Source: Paenibacillus cisolokensis (GTDB taxonomy: Bacteria > Bacillota > Bacilli > Paenibacillales > Paenibacillaceae). From it: a DNA stretch of 37,332 nucleotides. Each line of letters starts with the position of its first letter. The stretch's first letter is position 1. The stretch lies in contig NZ_BOVJ01000109.1 in NCBI RefSeq assembly GCF_018403665.1, positions 1 to 37,332 of the forward strand. Direction: 5' to 3'. This document shows positions 7,358 to 15,225 of the stretch, in pieces. Under the pieces are notes generated by a model, which made no database searches, was not told the origin of the DNA, and was given only the letters and a program-made list of their open reading frames with translations. The translations under genes and the position numbers were made by a program.

Positions 7358-7396
7358 AGAGACTGCCGGATTCATTTCCCGGCAGTCTCTTTTTTT
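7358..7396. terminator. Bidirectional terminator between the HxlR gene and sdhB
   Basis: AGAGACTGCCGG (7358-7369), a nine-base loop and CCGGCAGTCTCT (7379-7390) form a 12-bp stem. A run of T follows on the plus strand (7391-7396) and a run of A precedes it (7354-7358), so it can stop both the HxlR transcript and the convergent sdhCAB transcript. Confidence 0.95.
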
Positions 7397-7444
7397 AGTG
7401 TTCGCATGCCGAAAGCTCTGATCGGGCCCCGGCATTTTCTATCG

Positions 7445-8202
7445 TTACATCCCCAGCCATTTCCGGAACAAGTGCTTCGTCGTGTCTTTGTTGATCGCCG
7501 CGATCGATGTCGTAAGCGGAATGCCTTTCGGGCAGGAGCGGACGCAGTTCTGCGAGTTCCCGCATCCTTCGATGCCGCCGTCCTCCATCAGCGCCTCGAG
7601 CCGCTCTTCCTTATTCATCTCGCCGGTCGGATGGGCGTTGAACAGCCGAACTTGCGAAATGGCCGCCGGGCCGATGAAGCTGCTCCGCTCATTCACGTTC
7701 GGGCAAGCTTCCAGACAGACGCCGCACGTCATGCACTTGGACAGCTCATACGCCCATTGCCGCTTCGTTTCCGCCATCCGCGGTCCCGGTCCGAGATCGT
7801 ACGTGCCGTCAATCGGAATCCACGCTTTTACCCGTTTGAGGGCGTTGAACATCCGCTCGCGGTTGATGACCAGGTCGCGAACGACCGGGAACGTGCGCAT
7901 CGGCTCCAGGCGAATCGGCTGCTCCAGCTTGTCGATGAGCGCGCTGCATGCCTGGCGCGGCTTGCCGTTGATCACCATCGAGCAAGCGCCGCACACTTCT
8001 TCCAGACAGTTCGATTCCCAGCATACCGGCGACGTTTTCTGACCGTCCGCTCTTACCGGGTTGCGTTGAATCTCCATCAGGGCGCTGATTACGTTCATAT
8101 TGGGACGATACGGAATTTCGAACTCTTCCGTATACGGCTGCGAATCGGGCGTATCTTGACGTCTAATGATCAGCTTTACCGTTTTTGTGCAGTTTCCGCC
8201 AT
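7445..8202 (-). CDS. sdhB: Succinate dehydrogenase iron-sulfur subunit, with an apparent frameshift at codon 7
   Basis: Subunit that carries electrons from SdhA flavin to the SdhC heme/menaquinone. Three cluster motifs are present: the [2Fe-2S] ligands in CLEEVCGACSMV, the [4Fe-4S] motif CMTCGVCLEACP, and the third cluster in CGNSQNCVRSCPKG. Translation from the ATG at 8202 (ribosome binding site AAGGAGAGAC) gives MAETAQKR and then a stop at 8176-8178. Adding one A to the five-A run (8182-8186) restores TVKLIIRRQDTPDS and PYTEEFEIPYRPN and the rest of the protein, 252 residues, the same as Bacillus SdhB (about 253). Without this, the only remaining start is the internal ATG at 8098, which would lose the first 35 residues. 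Probably a sequencing deletion. Last gene of sdhCAB, 20 bases after sdhA. Confidence 0.93.
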
Positions 8203-8222
8203 CGCTTGTCTCTCCTTTCCGC

Positions 8223-9974
8223 TTACTTCTTCTTATCTGTCGTATAGTCGCGTTTGCGCGGCGGAATCAGCGACACATCGACATCTTCGTACGAAATTTC
8301 CGGTCCGTCCGGCGTCCACTTCGCTTTGGTCGTTTTCAGGAATTGCTCGTCATTGCGCTCGGGGAATTCCGGCTTGTAGTGAGCGCCGCGGCTTTCGTTC
8401 CGCAGCAGCGCGCCTTTCGTCATCGCCTCGGCCAGCTCCAGCATGTTCCACAGCTGGCGGGTGAAAGATGCGCCGGCATTGTTCCATTTTGCCGTATCGT
8501 TAATATTGATCTTCCGGTAACGCTGCTTCAATTCTTTGATTTTGTCGATCGTTTCTTCCAGCTTCTTATTAAACCGGACGACGGTCATATTGTTCGTCAT
8601 CCACTCGCCGAGCTCCTTATGCAGCACATAGGCGTTCTCGTTGCCGTCCATGGCGAGAATGTCCGCATATTTGTCTTCCTGACGCTTCTTCTCCCGATCG
8701 AATACGGCAGAAGAAATATCTTCGGCCGACTTGGACAGCCCTTTAATATATTCGACCGCCTTCGGACCGGCCACCATGCCGCCATAAATAGCCGACAGCA
8801 GCGAGTTCGCCCCGAGACGGTTGGCCCCGTGATATTGATACTCGCACTCGCCGCAGGCGAACAGGCCGGGAATATTCGTCATCTGGTTGTAGTCGACCCA
8901 CATGCCGCCCATCGAATAGTGAACGGCCGGGAAAATTTTCATCGGAATTTTACGCGGGTCGTCGCCCATAAATTTCTCGTAAATTTCGATGATGCCGCCG
9001 AGCTTCACGTCCAGTTCCTTCGGATCCTTGTGCGACAGGTCGAGATAAACCATGTTTTCGCCGTTGATGCCGAGCTTCAGGTCCACGCACACATGGAAAA
9101 TTTCCCGGGTCGCGATATCGCGCGGCACCAGGTTGCCGTATGCCGGATATTTCTCCTCCAGGAAGTACCACGGTTTGCCGTCCTTGTACGTCCAGACCCG
9201 TCCGCCCTCGCCGCGCGCCGATTCGCTCATCAGCCGCAGCTTGTCGTCGCCGGGAATCGCGGTCGGGTGAATTTGAATGAATTCGCCGTTGGCGTAATAC
9301 ACGCCTTGCTGATAAACGGCGCTCGCCGCCGTACCGGTATTGATAACCGAGTTGGTCGTTTTGCCGAAAATGATGCCCGGTCCGCCGGTCGCCAGAATGA
9401 CGGCATCGGCCGCAAAAGTATGCACTTCCATCGAGCGGAGGTCCTGGGCCGTAATGCCGCGGCATACGCCCTCTTCGTCGAGCACCGCGCTGAGAAACTC
9501 CCAATGCTCGCGCTTCGTAACAAGACCGGCAGTCTCCCAACGGCGCACTTGCTCGTCCAACGCGTAAAGCAGCTGCTGGCCGGTCGTCGCTCCCGCGAAA
9601 GCGGTGCGGTGATGCTTCGTCCCCCCGAACCGGCGGAAATCGAGCAGCCCTTCCGGCGTCCGGTTGAACATGACGCCCATCCGGTCCATCAGATGGATAA
9701 TGCCCGGCGCCGCTTCGCACATCGCTTTAACCGGCGGCTGGTTCGCCAGAAAGTCGCCCCCGTACACCGTATCGTCGAAGTGCTCCCACGGCGAGTCGCC
9801 TTCTCCCTTCGTGTTGACCGCGCCGTTGATGCCGCCTTGCGCGCAAACCGAATGGGACCGCTTAACCGGCACAAGCGAGAACAGCTCGACATGTATGCCC
9901 GCTTCCGCCGCTTTGATCGTCGCCATCAATCCGGCCAGACCGCCGCCGACTACGATGATATTATTTTTAGCCAT
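8223..9974 (-). CDS. sdhA: Succinate dehydrogenase flavoprotein subunit
   Basis: Catalytic subunit of complex II, oxidising succinate to fumarate at the inner face of the membrane. It has 583 residues, the normal length for the Bacillus type. The dinucleotide-binding motif VVGGGLAGL begins at residue 8, and His41 in RSHSVCAQGG is the expected site of covalent FAD attachment. Substrate-site motifs HRTAFAGATTG, HPTAIPG and SARGEGGRVW are intact. The start ATG is preceded by AAGGAG with 9-base spacing. It lies 24 bases after sdhC and 20 bases before sdhB, in a single operon read from the promoter at 10725-10753. Confidence 0.98.
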   Translation of the reverse strand: MAKNNIIVVGGGLAGLMATIKAAEAGIHVELFSLVPVKRSHSVCAQGGINGAVNTKGEGDSPWEHFDDTVYGGDFLANQPPVKAMCEAAPGIIHLMDRMGVMFNRTPEGLLDFRRFGGTKHHRTAFAGATTGQQLLYALDEQVRRWETAGLVTKREHWEFLSAVLDEEGVCRGITAQDLRSMEVHTFAADAVILATGGPGIIFGKTTNSVINTGTAASAVYQQGVYYANGEFIQIHPTAIPGDDKLRLMSESARGEGGRVWTYKDGKPWYFLEEKYPAYGNLVPRDIATREIFHVCVDLKLGINGENMVYLDLSHKDPKELDVKLGGIIEIYEKFMGDDPRKIPMKIFPAVHYSMGGMWVDYNQMTNIPGLFACGECEYQYHGANRLGANSLLSAIYGGMVAGPKAVEYIKGLSKSAEDISSAVFDREKKRQEDKYADILAMDGNENAYVLHKELGEWMTNNMTVVRFNKKLEETIDKIKELKQRYRKININDTAKWNNAGASFTRQLWNMLELAEAMTKGALLRNESRGAHYKPEFPERNDEQFLKTTKAKWTPDGPEISYEDVDVSLIPPRKRDYTTDKKK

Positions 9975-9998
9975 TTCGTTTCGCTCCTTGTCCTCGTA

Positions 9999-10670
9999 CT
10001 ATCCGATGCTGATCAGCGCCGCTGCGGCGTCTGCAGCTTCCTTGAACTCATCGCCGCGGAAGGCGACGATCGACAGCAGGAACAACGCCGATACAATTAC
10101 GAATACGCCCATCCATACATAAGAAGAGATGCGCTGCGCCCGCGGGCCGACCGTAATGCCCCATGCGACGAGGAACGACCACATGCCGTTGGCGAAATGG
10201 AACACCGCCGACAGTACGCCGATCGTATAGAGTACGATCATCGCCGGGTTGCTGAAGATCTGATGCATCGTCGCCCCGAGCTCTTCATGGGAAATCGCGC
10301 CGATCGCCACCTGGAAACGGGTCTCGTAGACGTGCCAGAAAACGAAAATAAATGTAATGACCCCCGTTATCCGCTGCAGCGCAAAAGCCCAGTTCCGCCC
10401 GTATCCGAACCGTCCGACGTTCAGGTCGGACTGGTACGCGATGTACAGCCCGTAAACGCCGTGGAAAATGAGCGGAAGGAAAATGCCGAAAATCTCGAGG
10501 AAGAGCACAAGAGGCAACCCTTGCAAAAAGGAGACGCTCCTGTTGAATCCTTCCAAGCCGCCCTCGAATGCCGTGTAGTTCGTAATGGCATGCTCCACGA
10601 GGAACAGGCTGAGCGGGATCACGCCAAGCAGAGAGTGAAGCTTGCGCGAGTAATACGAGTTCCCATTCAT
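9999..10670 (-). CDS. sdhC: Succinate dehydrogenase cytochrome b558 subunit
   Basis: Membrane anchor of complex II, 223 residues with about five membrane segments, of the single-subunit, two-heme type found in Bacillus. Candidate heme and quinone-site histidines lie in KLHSLLG, VEHAITN, IFHGVYG, FVFWHVYE and FHFANGMW. The start ATG at 10670 is preceded by AAAGGAGA, with a longish spacing of 13 bases; no better start exists in frame. First gene of sdhCAB and divergent from a LysR regulator gene. Confidence 0.95.
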   Translation of the reverse strand: MNGNSYYSRKLHSLLGVIPLSLFLVEHAITNYTAFEGGLEGFNRSVSFLQGLPLVLFLEIFGIFLPLIFHGVYGLYIAYQSDLNVGRFGYGRNWAFALQRITGVITFIFVFWHVYETRFQVAIGAISHEELGATMHQIFSNPAMIVLYTIGVLSAVFHFANGMWSFLVAWGITVGPRAQRISSYVWMGVFVIVSALFLLSIVAFRGDEFKEAADAAAALISIG

Positions 10671-10724
10671 AATCGTTGCTTTTCTCCTTTCCAGACTGTG
10701 GATACCTTTAAACAAACCTTTACC

Positions 10725-10753
10725 ATTTTACCCCCCGGCCTGCAGGCCGTCAA
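10725..10753 (-). promoter_or_regulatory. sdhCAB promoter with palindromic spacer
   Basis: On the minus strand TTGACG (complement of 10748-10753), a 17-base spacer and TAAAAT (complement of 10725-10730) give a near-consensus promoter 55 bases before sdhC. The spacer and -35 edge contain the perfect 14-bp palindrome CGGCCTGCAGGCCG (10736-10749), a candidate operator positioned to block RNA polymerase. The divergent LysR gene probably reads from a TATAAT at 10804-10809. Confidence 0.7.
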
Positions 10754-10868
10754 CAACAGTCGACACAAAATAGTCACACTTTATATCGTACCCCTTTTGC
10801 GCTTATAATGGAATTGCTTATTCCGTATAAATCGTTATAACTACTGCGCATAAGAAGGGTTGATCTCG

Positions 10869-11771
10869 ATGCTCGAAAATTTGCACGTATTCGCCGCTGT
10901 CGTCGAACATTCCAGCATGAACAAGGCGGCTGCCGCCCTCAATCTTTCGCAGCCGGCGCTATCGCGCAAAATCGCCAAACTGGAAGAAGAGCTCGGCGTC
11001 GAACTGTTCCGCCGGATCGGCAAACGGCTCGAATTGACGCGGGTCGGCCAGCTCACCTACGATTATACGCTGGAGCTGAGGCAAGCCCACCGCCGTTACC
11101 TTCAGAAAGTCGAAGAGTTTCGAAAGGCGGGCCGCACGCCGCTGACAATCGGGGCCAGTCTGACGACGCTGCAGACGACACTTCCCGATATTATACAGGC
11201 GCTGACGGCCAGCCATCCCGAATTCGACATTAAGGCCATTACCGGCAAAACCCACGAAATCGTGACGCTTGTCCGGGAGCACAAGGCGGAAATCGGCATC
11301 GTCGCTTCTGCGATCGACGATCCTTTGCTCCGCTGCGTGCCGCTGTTCGACGATCATCTGCTGCTCGTGCTGCCGCGCAATCAGGTCGTTACCGACCGCG
11401 GCATGATGACGATCGAAGATCTCGACGGCTTTCCGATGATTCTGTTCTCGCGCGGGACATGGTACCGCATTCTGACCGACGAGTTGTTCGACAAATATCA
11501 CCTTCAACCGGATGTCAAAATGGAGATCGATTCGTTCGAAGCGATTTTGCGGCTTCTTCATACTTGCCGCGCGGGCACACTGCTGCCCCGCTCGTATATG
11601 CGCCCGCAGTTGCTCGAAAACAACGAACTGACTGTCGTGACGATCCGCGAGCTGGAAGAGACGAAGCGTACGACATCGCTGATTTATTCCGAATCGTTCG
11701 ATTTTGCGCCGTCGATTCGAATGTGGATTAACGAGGTTTCGGCCCGTTATACGCGCGGCATCGGCCGCTAG
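10869..11771 (+). CDS. LysR family transcriptional regulator divergent from sdhCAB
   Basis: A 300-residue LysR-type regulator. Residues 1-60 hold the helix-turn-helix (MNKAAAALNLSQPALSRKIAKLEEELG); the effector domain starts near residue 88 (PLTIGASLTTLQTTLPDIIQ). The start ATG at 10869 has AAGAAGGG (10852-10859) nine bases upstream; a TTG at 10860 is too close to that site. It shares a 198-base divergent promoter region with sdhCAB, the classic layout for a LysR regulator and its target, so control of succinate dehydrogenase is the leading hypothesis. It is not recognisable as CcpC specifically, although CcpC is a LysR regulator of citric-acid-cycle genes in Bacillus. Confidence 0.92.
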   Translation: MLENLHVFAAVVEHSSMNKAAAALNLSQPALSRKIAKLEEELGVELFRRIGKRLELTRVGQLTYDYTLELRQAHRRYLQKVEEFRKAGRTPLTIGASLTTLQTTLPDIIQALTASHPEFDIKAITGKTHEIVTLVREHKAEIGIVASAIDDPLLRCVPLFDDHLLLVLPRNQVVTDRGMMTIEDLDGFPMILFSRGTWYRILTDELFDKYHLQPDVKMEIDSFEAILRLLHTCRAGTLLPRSYMRPQLLENNELTVVTIRELEETKRTTSLIYSESFDFAPSIRMWINEVSARYTRGIGR

Positions 11772-11867
11772 ACGGACGGGCGTTGGATACGCTTGCTATC
11801 TATAGCTTATCCCAAATCCGCCGCTCCCAAATCGGATCGTCAGGCATTCGCGCTTATATAATTGAAA

Positions 11868-11906
11868 TCCGCCTCGAAATCAAGGCGGAATGCATTAAGT
11901 TTTTTC
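11868..11906 (+). terminator. Possible terminator after the LysR gene
   Basis: TCCGCCT (11868-11874) and AGGCGGA (11883-11889) form a 7-bp stem, but the T-tract begins ten bases later (11900-11906), so it is a weak candidate. The remainder of 11772-12038 shows nothing else recognisable. Confidence 0.4.
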
Positions 11907-12038
11907 ATCGTTTTTTAATAAACCGGCCGCAAGCCGCAGGAACGGTCGGATTCGTCCCTCCCTGGTAATGGGTGGGCCTGCGAATTTATGTTACGGTGGA
12001 AACAGAAAACCGATTCAAAGTCATGGGAGGTTGTGACG

Positions 12039-12656
12039 ATGATGACGATAAACACTGTCAAAACCGGAACGATGCGGATCGCGCTGGCCGTTTGCCTGAC
12101 GTTTTCGGCCGTATTGCCTGCCGGCTTGACCGCACAGGCCGAGGCCGTGCAGCCTTCGTCCGGCAAAGCCGAGGCGATCATCGCAACAGGCATGCAGCTG
12201 ATCGGCACTCCTTATGTGTTCGGCGCCAAATCGGGGCAAACGGACGCCTTCGATTGCTCCTCCTTCACCCAATATGTATTCCGCCAGAACGGCATCGAGC
12301 TTCCGCGCTCGTCCAGACAGCAGGCCGAGGTCGGAACGGCCGTGGCGAAAGACGAGCTGCAGGCAGGGGACCTCGTCTTCTCCGATACGAACCGCGACGG
12401 CGTCATCAACCATGTCAGCATTTACGCCGGTGACGGCAAATTGCTGCACACTTACAGAGCCGGAATCGGCGTAACCGTGTCCGATTTTGAAGGCAGCACC
12501 TGGGACAAGACGTTCGTTACCGCACGCCGCGTGCTTCCCCAAGAGAGCGTCCAGAGCGACGCCGCAACGGATCCCGGTGTCGGCGCGCCTCTTTCCGGCG
12601 GAGCTTCTGACAGCCGCGGCCACGATCGCGATGATGACCGGCCGTCATCCGACTGA
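12039..12656 (+). CDS. Secreted NlpC/P60 family cell-wall hydrolase
   Basis: A 205-residue secreted peptidase of the NlpC/P60 family, which cuts D-gamma-glutamyl-diaminopimelate or related peptidoglycan peptide bonds. Residues 1-34 form a signal peptide with a hydrophobic core (MRIALAVCLTFSAVLPAGL) and a likely AQA cleavage site. The catalytic domain spans about 43-165 with Cys73 in FDCSSFTQYVF, a His in INHVSIYAG and a polar third residue in LLHTYRAG. The C-terminal 35 residues are low-complexity and acidic/basic (ending RGHDRDDDRPSSD). There is no SH3 or LysM wall-binding domain. The start ATG has GGGAGG at 12025-12030. It is convergent with ktrA, with only three bases between stop codons. 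Confidence 0.92.
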   Translation: MMTINTVKTGTMRIALAVCLTFSAVLPAGLTAQAEAVQPSSGKAEAIIATGMQLIGTPYVFGAKSGQTDAFDCSSFTQYVFRQNGIELPRSSRQQAEVGTAVAKDELQAGDLVFSDTNRDGVINHVSIYAGDGKLLHTYRAGIGVTVSDFEGSTWDKTFVTARRVLPQESVQSDAATDPGVGAPLSGGASDSRGHDRDDDRPSSD

Positions 12657-12659
12657 CGG

Positions 12660-13325
12660 TCAACGGCTTACCGCCGCTTCGAAATTTTCGATCTGCTCGT
12701 TCGTGCCGATGACGACCATTATATCTTTCTCCTCCAGCACGTCTGCGGCGGTCGGCGCGATAATGATGCCGCCCCGCAGCTTGTTGATCGCGACGATGCT
12801 GCAGCCGTAGCGTGCGCGCGGATTCAGCTCCTTGAGCGTCTTGCCGCTCATCTCCTTCGGAACGGCCAGTTCCGCTATCGTATATTCCTTGGACAGCTCG
12901 ATATAATCGAGCAAATTGGGGGATACGAGCTGATGGGCCACGCGCACGCCCATATCCCGCTCCGGATAGATGATCCGGTCGACGCCGATCTTCTCCAGCA
13001 CCCGTCCGTGCAATTCGCCCAAAGCCTTGACGACGACCTGCTTCACGCCGAGGTCTTTAATCAGGATGGACGTCATAATATTGGCCTGGATGTCGTTCCC
13101 GATCGCGACGACCGCGCAGTCAAAGTTGCGGACGCCGAGCGAGCGGAGCACATCTTCATCCGTGGAATCGGCGACAACGGCATGGGTCAGCACGTCGCTC
13201 ATCTCCTCGACCGCCTCTTCATCCTTGTCGATGCCGAGCACCTCGTATCCCAGCTCCACGAGCTCCCGCCCGAGGCTGGAGCCGAAGCGCCCCAGTCCGA
13301 TAATGACGAATTGATTCATTTTCAT
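12660..13325 (-). CDS. ktrA: K+ uptake regulatory subunit KtrA/TrkA-like (RCK)
   Basis: Cytoplasmic RCK ring subunit that gates the KtrB potassium channel and binds ATP/ADP, NAD and, in the C-terminal domain, c-di-AMP. It has about 221 residues. An RCK_N Rossmann domain holds VIIGLGRFGSSLG near the N-terminus, with an acidic residue ending beta-2 (GIDKDEEAV), and is followed by an RCK_C (TrkA_C) domain from about residue 135 (YTIAELAVPKEMSGKTL). I chose the ATG at 13325 because AGGAGA (complement of 13338-13343) directly abuts the upstream ATG at 13337. It lies just after ktrB in one operon under the c-di-AMP riboswitch. Confidence 0.93.
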   Translation of the reverse strand: MKMNQFVIIGLGRFGSSLGRELVELGYEVLGIDKDEEAVEEMSDVLTHAVVADSTDEDVLRSLGVRNFDCAVVAIGNDIQANIMTSILIKDLGVKQVVVKALGELHGRVLEKIGVDRIIYPERDMGVRVAHQLVSPNLLDYIELSKEYTIAELAVPKEMSGKTLKELNPRARYGCSIVAINKLRGGIIIAPTAADVLEEKDIMVVIGTNEQIENFEAAVSR

Positions 13326-13341
13326 CGTAACGTCCATTCTC

Positions 13342-14683
13342 CTATCCGATCGTAATTTTCCCTTCCGGATGCCGGAACGGTTCCTTGTCGGTGCGCGTTC
13401 CGAGCGCGTAAGCGAGCGTCAGCGGCCCGAGACGTCCGGCGAACATCGTAAGCGAGATGATCGCTTTCCCGATGTCGGTCAGCTCGGGCGTCAGCCCGAC
13501 GGACAATCCGACCGTTCCGAACGCCGACGTCGCTTCGAATAAAATGGCGAGAAACGGCTGGTCTTCCGTTGCCGTCAAAATCATCGTGACGCCGATGACG
13601 AGCGCGAGCGACAGCATCGTAATGGCAAGCGCCTTAAAGACCCGTTCCTGGCCCAGCCGATAACGAAAGATAACGATGTCTTCGCGTCCGCGAATCATGG
13701 CGATAACGGCATACACCAGCGTCGCGAACGTCGTCGTCTTGATGCCGCCCCCGGTCGATCCGGGCGATGCGCCGATAAACATCAGAATAATGATAAAAAA
13801 TAGCGTCGCCTGTCTCAGTTCTCCGATCGGCAGCGTGTTGGCCCCGGCCGTCCGGGGGTGACCGACTGGAAGAACGAAGCCAGCGCTTTGCCGCCCCAGC
13901 CAAGCTGCCCGAGCGTATTCGGATTCGTAAACTCGAACAGGAAAATGACCGCGGCGCCGACCGCGATAAGCAATCCCGTCGTCGTCAGCACAACTTTGGA
14001 ATGCAGCGACAACCGCTTGCTCCGGCGGTATTCCATCACATCCGCCAGAACGGCAAAGCCCGCCCCGCCAAGGATAATGAGCAGCATCGAAACGATATTG
14101 ACCGCCGGGTCCGCCGCGTAGGACGTCAGGCTGTTGAATCCGCCCATCAGGTCGAAGCCGGCATTGTTGAACAGCGACACAGCGTGGAAAACGCCGTAAT
14201 ATGCGGCTTGGCCGGGCGGCATCTCGAACAGAAAACGGATCGTGAACAAGACCGCCCCCGCCAGTTCGATCGTAACCGTATAAAGCACGACTTTCCGGAT
14301 AAGCCGCACGATGCCTTCCGTCGTCGCCTGGTTCATCGCTTCCTGCAAGATGAGCCGTTCGCGGAACGATATCCGCTTGCGCAGAATGAGCGCGAAAAGC
14401 GTTGCCATCGTCATGAAACCGAGTCCGCCGATTTGAATCAAACCCAATATGACGATCTGCCCGAATGGCGTAAAGAACGTGCCGGTATCGACGACGACGA
14501 GCCCGGTTACGCATGTTGCGGAAGTGGCCGTAAAAACGCGTCGATCAGACGCAGCCGCTGCTCCCCCTCGACAGCGATCGGCAGCGACAGCAGAACGGTC
14601 CCGAGCAGAATGATCAGCGCAAAACCGCATACGAGGACGCGGGGAGGCGACCCGTTCCACAAGCTCATTCGTTGTTTGCCCAT
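13342..14683 (-). CDS. ktrB: K+ channel subunit KtrB/TrkH, with two apparent frameshifts
   Basis: Membrane K+ (Na+-coupled) uptake subunit. Selectivity-filter segments of the four MPM repeats are visible: TSATCVTGL, NNAGFDLMGG, GASPGSTGGGIKTTTF and SAFGTVGLSVG. The coding sequence is split over three frames. One extra T in the five-base run at 14532-14536 joins LRLIDAF to FTATSATCV, and one extra C in the run at 13854-13858 joins FFQSVTP to RTAGANTLPIGEL. With both, the protein is 447 residues, the usual KtrB length. The ATG at 14683 has AAGGAG (complement of 14691-14696). Both breaks sit in homopolymers, so sequencing error is likelier than gene loss. Operon: riboswitch, ktrB, ktrA. Confidence 0.92.
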
Positions 14684-14732
14684 ATAAACGCTCCTTTTTA
14701 CCGCTGCAGCCCGTTCCGGCTTTTTGTGCAAC

Positions 14733-14756
14733 AAAAAGCACTGGAAACCCAATGCT
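14733..14756 (-). terminator. Intrinsic terminator forming the riboswitch expression platform
   Basis: On the minus strand AGCATTGG, loop GTTT and CCAGTGCT form an 8-bp stem (14737-14756, one G:U pair) followed by TTTTT (14733-14737). It lies between the c-di-AMP aptamer and the ktrB ribosome binding site, so ligand binding probably promotes termination. A second, mutually exclusive hairpin GCTTTTTGT/ACAAAAAGC (14719-14739) shares its T-tract and could be the antiterminator. Confidence 0.75.
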
Positions 14757-14779
14757 GTCAGCGATGAGTCCTAGTCCGT

Positions 14780-14951
14780 CAGCCTGCGAGGTTAGCTGTC
14801 GGGTTCGGGCCGGACAGGCGGCCCTATTCGAATGACGGCAAACGTCTCGAAATTCACCCCAAGTTGCGGCTGAGCCGGCGCCCGGATACGAGCGGCGCGT
14901 CAGCGGCAACAATACGTATGGTTCCCCCGTTTTCACTTGGAAATTCGGCTG
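14780..14951 (-). ncRNA. c-di-AMP (ydaO/yuaA) riboswitch upstream of ktrB-ktrA
   Basis: Reading the minus strand, conserved ydaO aptamer blocks occur in order: AACGGGGGAACC (complement of 14919-14931), TTGGGGTGAAT (complement of 14852-14862) and CGAACCCGACAGCTAACCTC followed by GCAGGC (complement of 14781-14807). A P1 helix can form between CAGCC (complement of 14947-14951) and GGCTG (complement of 14780-14784). The class binds c-di-AMP and usually turns genes off. Bacillus ktrAB carries the same element, and the downstream genes here are ktrB and ktrA. Confidence 0.95.
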
Positions 14952-14992
14952 TTCTATTCGGTTTATCGCTCCGCGGCAGGAGCTCGAATCCG

Positions 14993-15022
14993 ATTATAAT
15001 CGCTTTCCCGTTACCGTTACAA
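14993..15022 (-). promoter_or_regulatory. Candidate promoter of the riboswitch-ktrB-ktrA transcript
   Basis: On the minus strand TTGTAA (complement of 15017-15022), an 18-base spacer and a perfect TATAAT (complement of 14993-14998) would start transcription near 14986, about 35 bases before the first base of the aptamer helix. The remaining part of the 14684-15225 gap is the leader of the divergent CPBP gene. Confidence 0.6.
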
Positions 15023-15225
15023 ATCGCTCCATTCCGAAATTGCAGCCGTTTTTGATACAAAAACCGAAATGGCGCCGGCATAATGGGCTGTTTCGGCATA
15101 GATTTGAAACAAAAGCTCGTCAACGCGGCGACTGTCTGCGGATTGCGTTGGTACAATTAGGGAAGCTTATGATAAAGTACTTGTATGCGGTTTATTTCGG
15201 AAAAAACGCGACAGGAGGCGGACAT

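Noticed and set aside
8176..8202. Programmed -1 frameshifting or a regulatory leader peptide in sdhB
   Set aside because: There is no canonical slippery heptamer or downstream structure, and the same one-base loss in homopolymers recurs in unrelated genes throughout the window.
8166..10808. An 880-residue plus-strand open frame opposite sdhA and sdhC
   Set aside because: It is the antisense shadow of sdhA and sdhC, which are unmistakable complex II subunits.
11772..12038. A second c-di-AMP riboswitch before the NlpC/P60 gene, as often found for cell-wall hydrolases
   Set aside because: None of the conserved aptamer blocks seen at 14780-14951 occurs here.
13815..14936. A separate upstream start for the K+ channel gene inside the riboswitch region
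   Set aside because: That frame enters the riboswitch and lacks family sequence before the frameshift. The ATG at 14683 with AAGGAG gives the conserved N-terminus and normal length.
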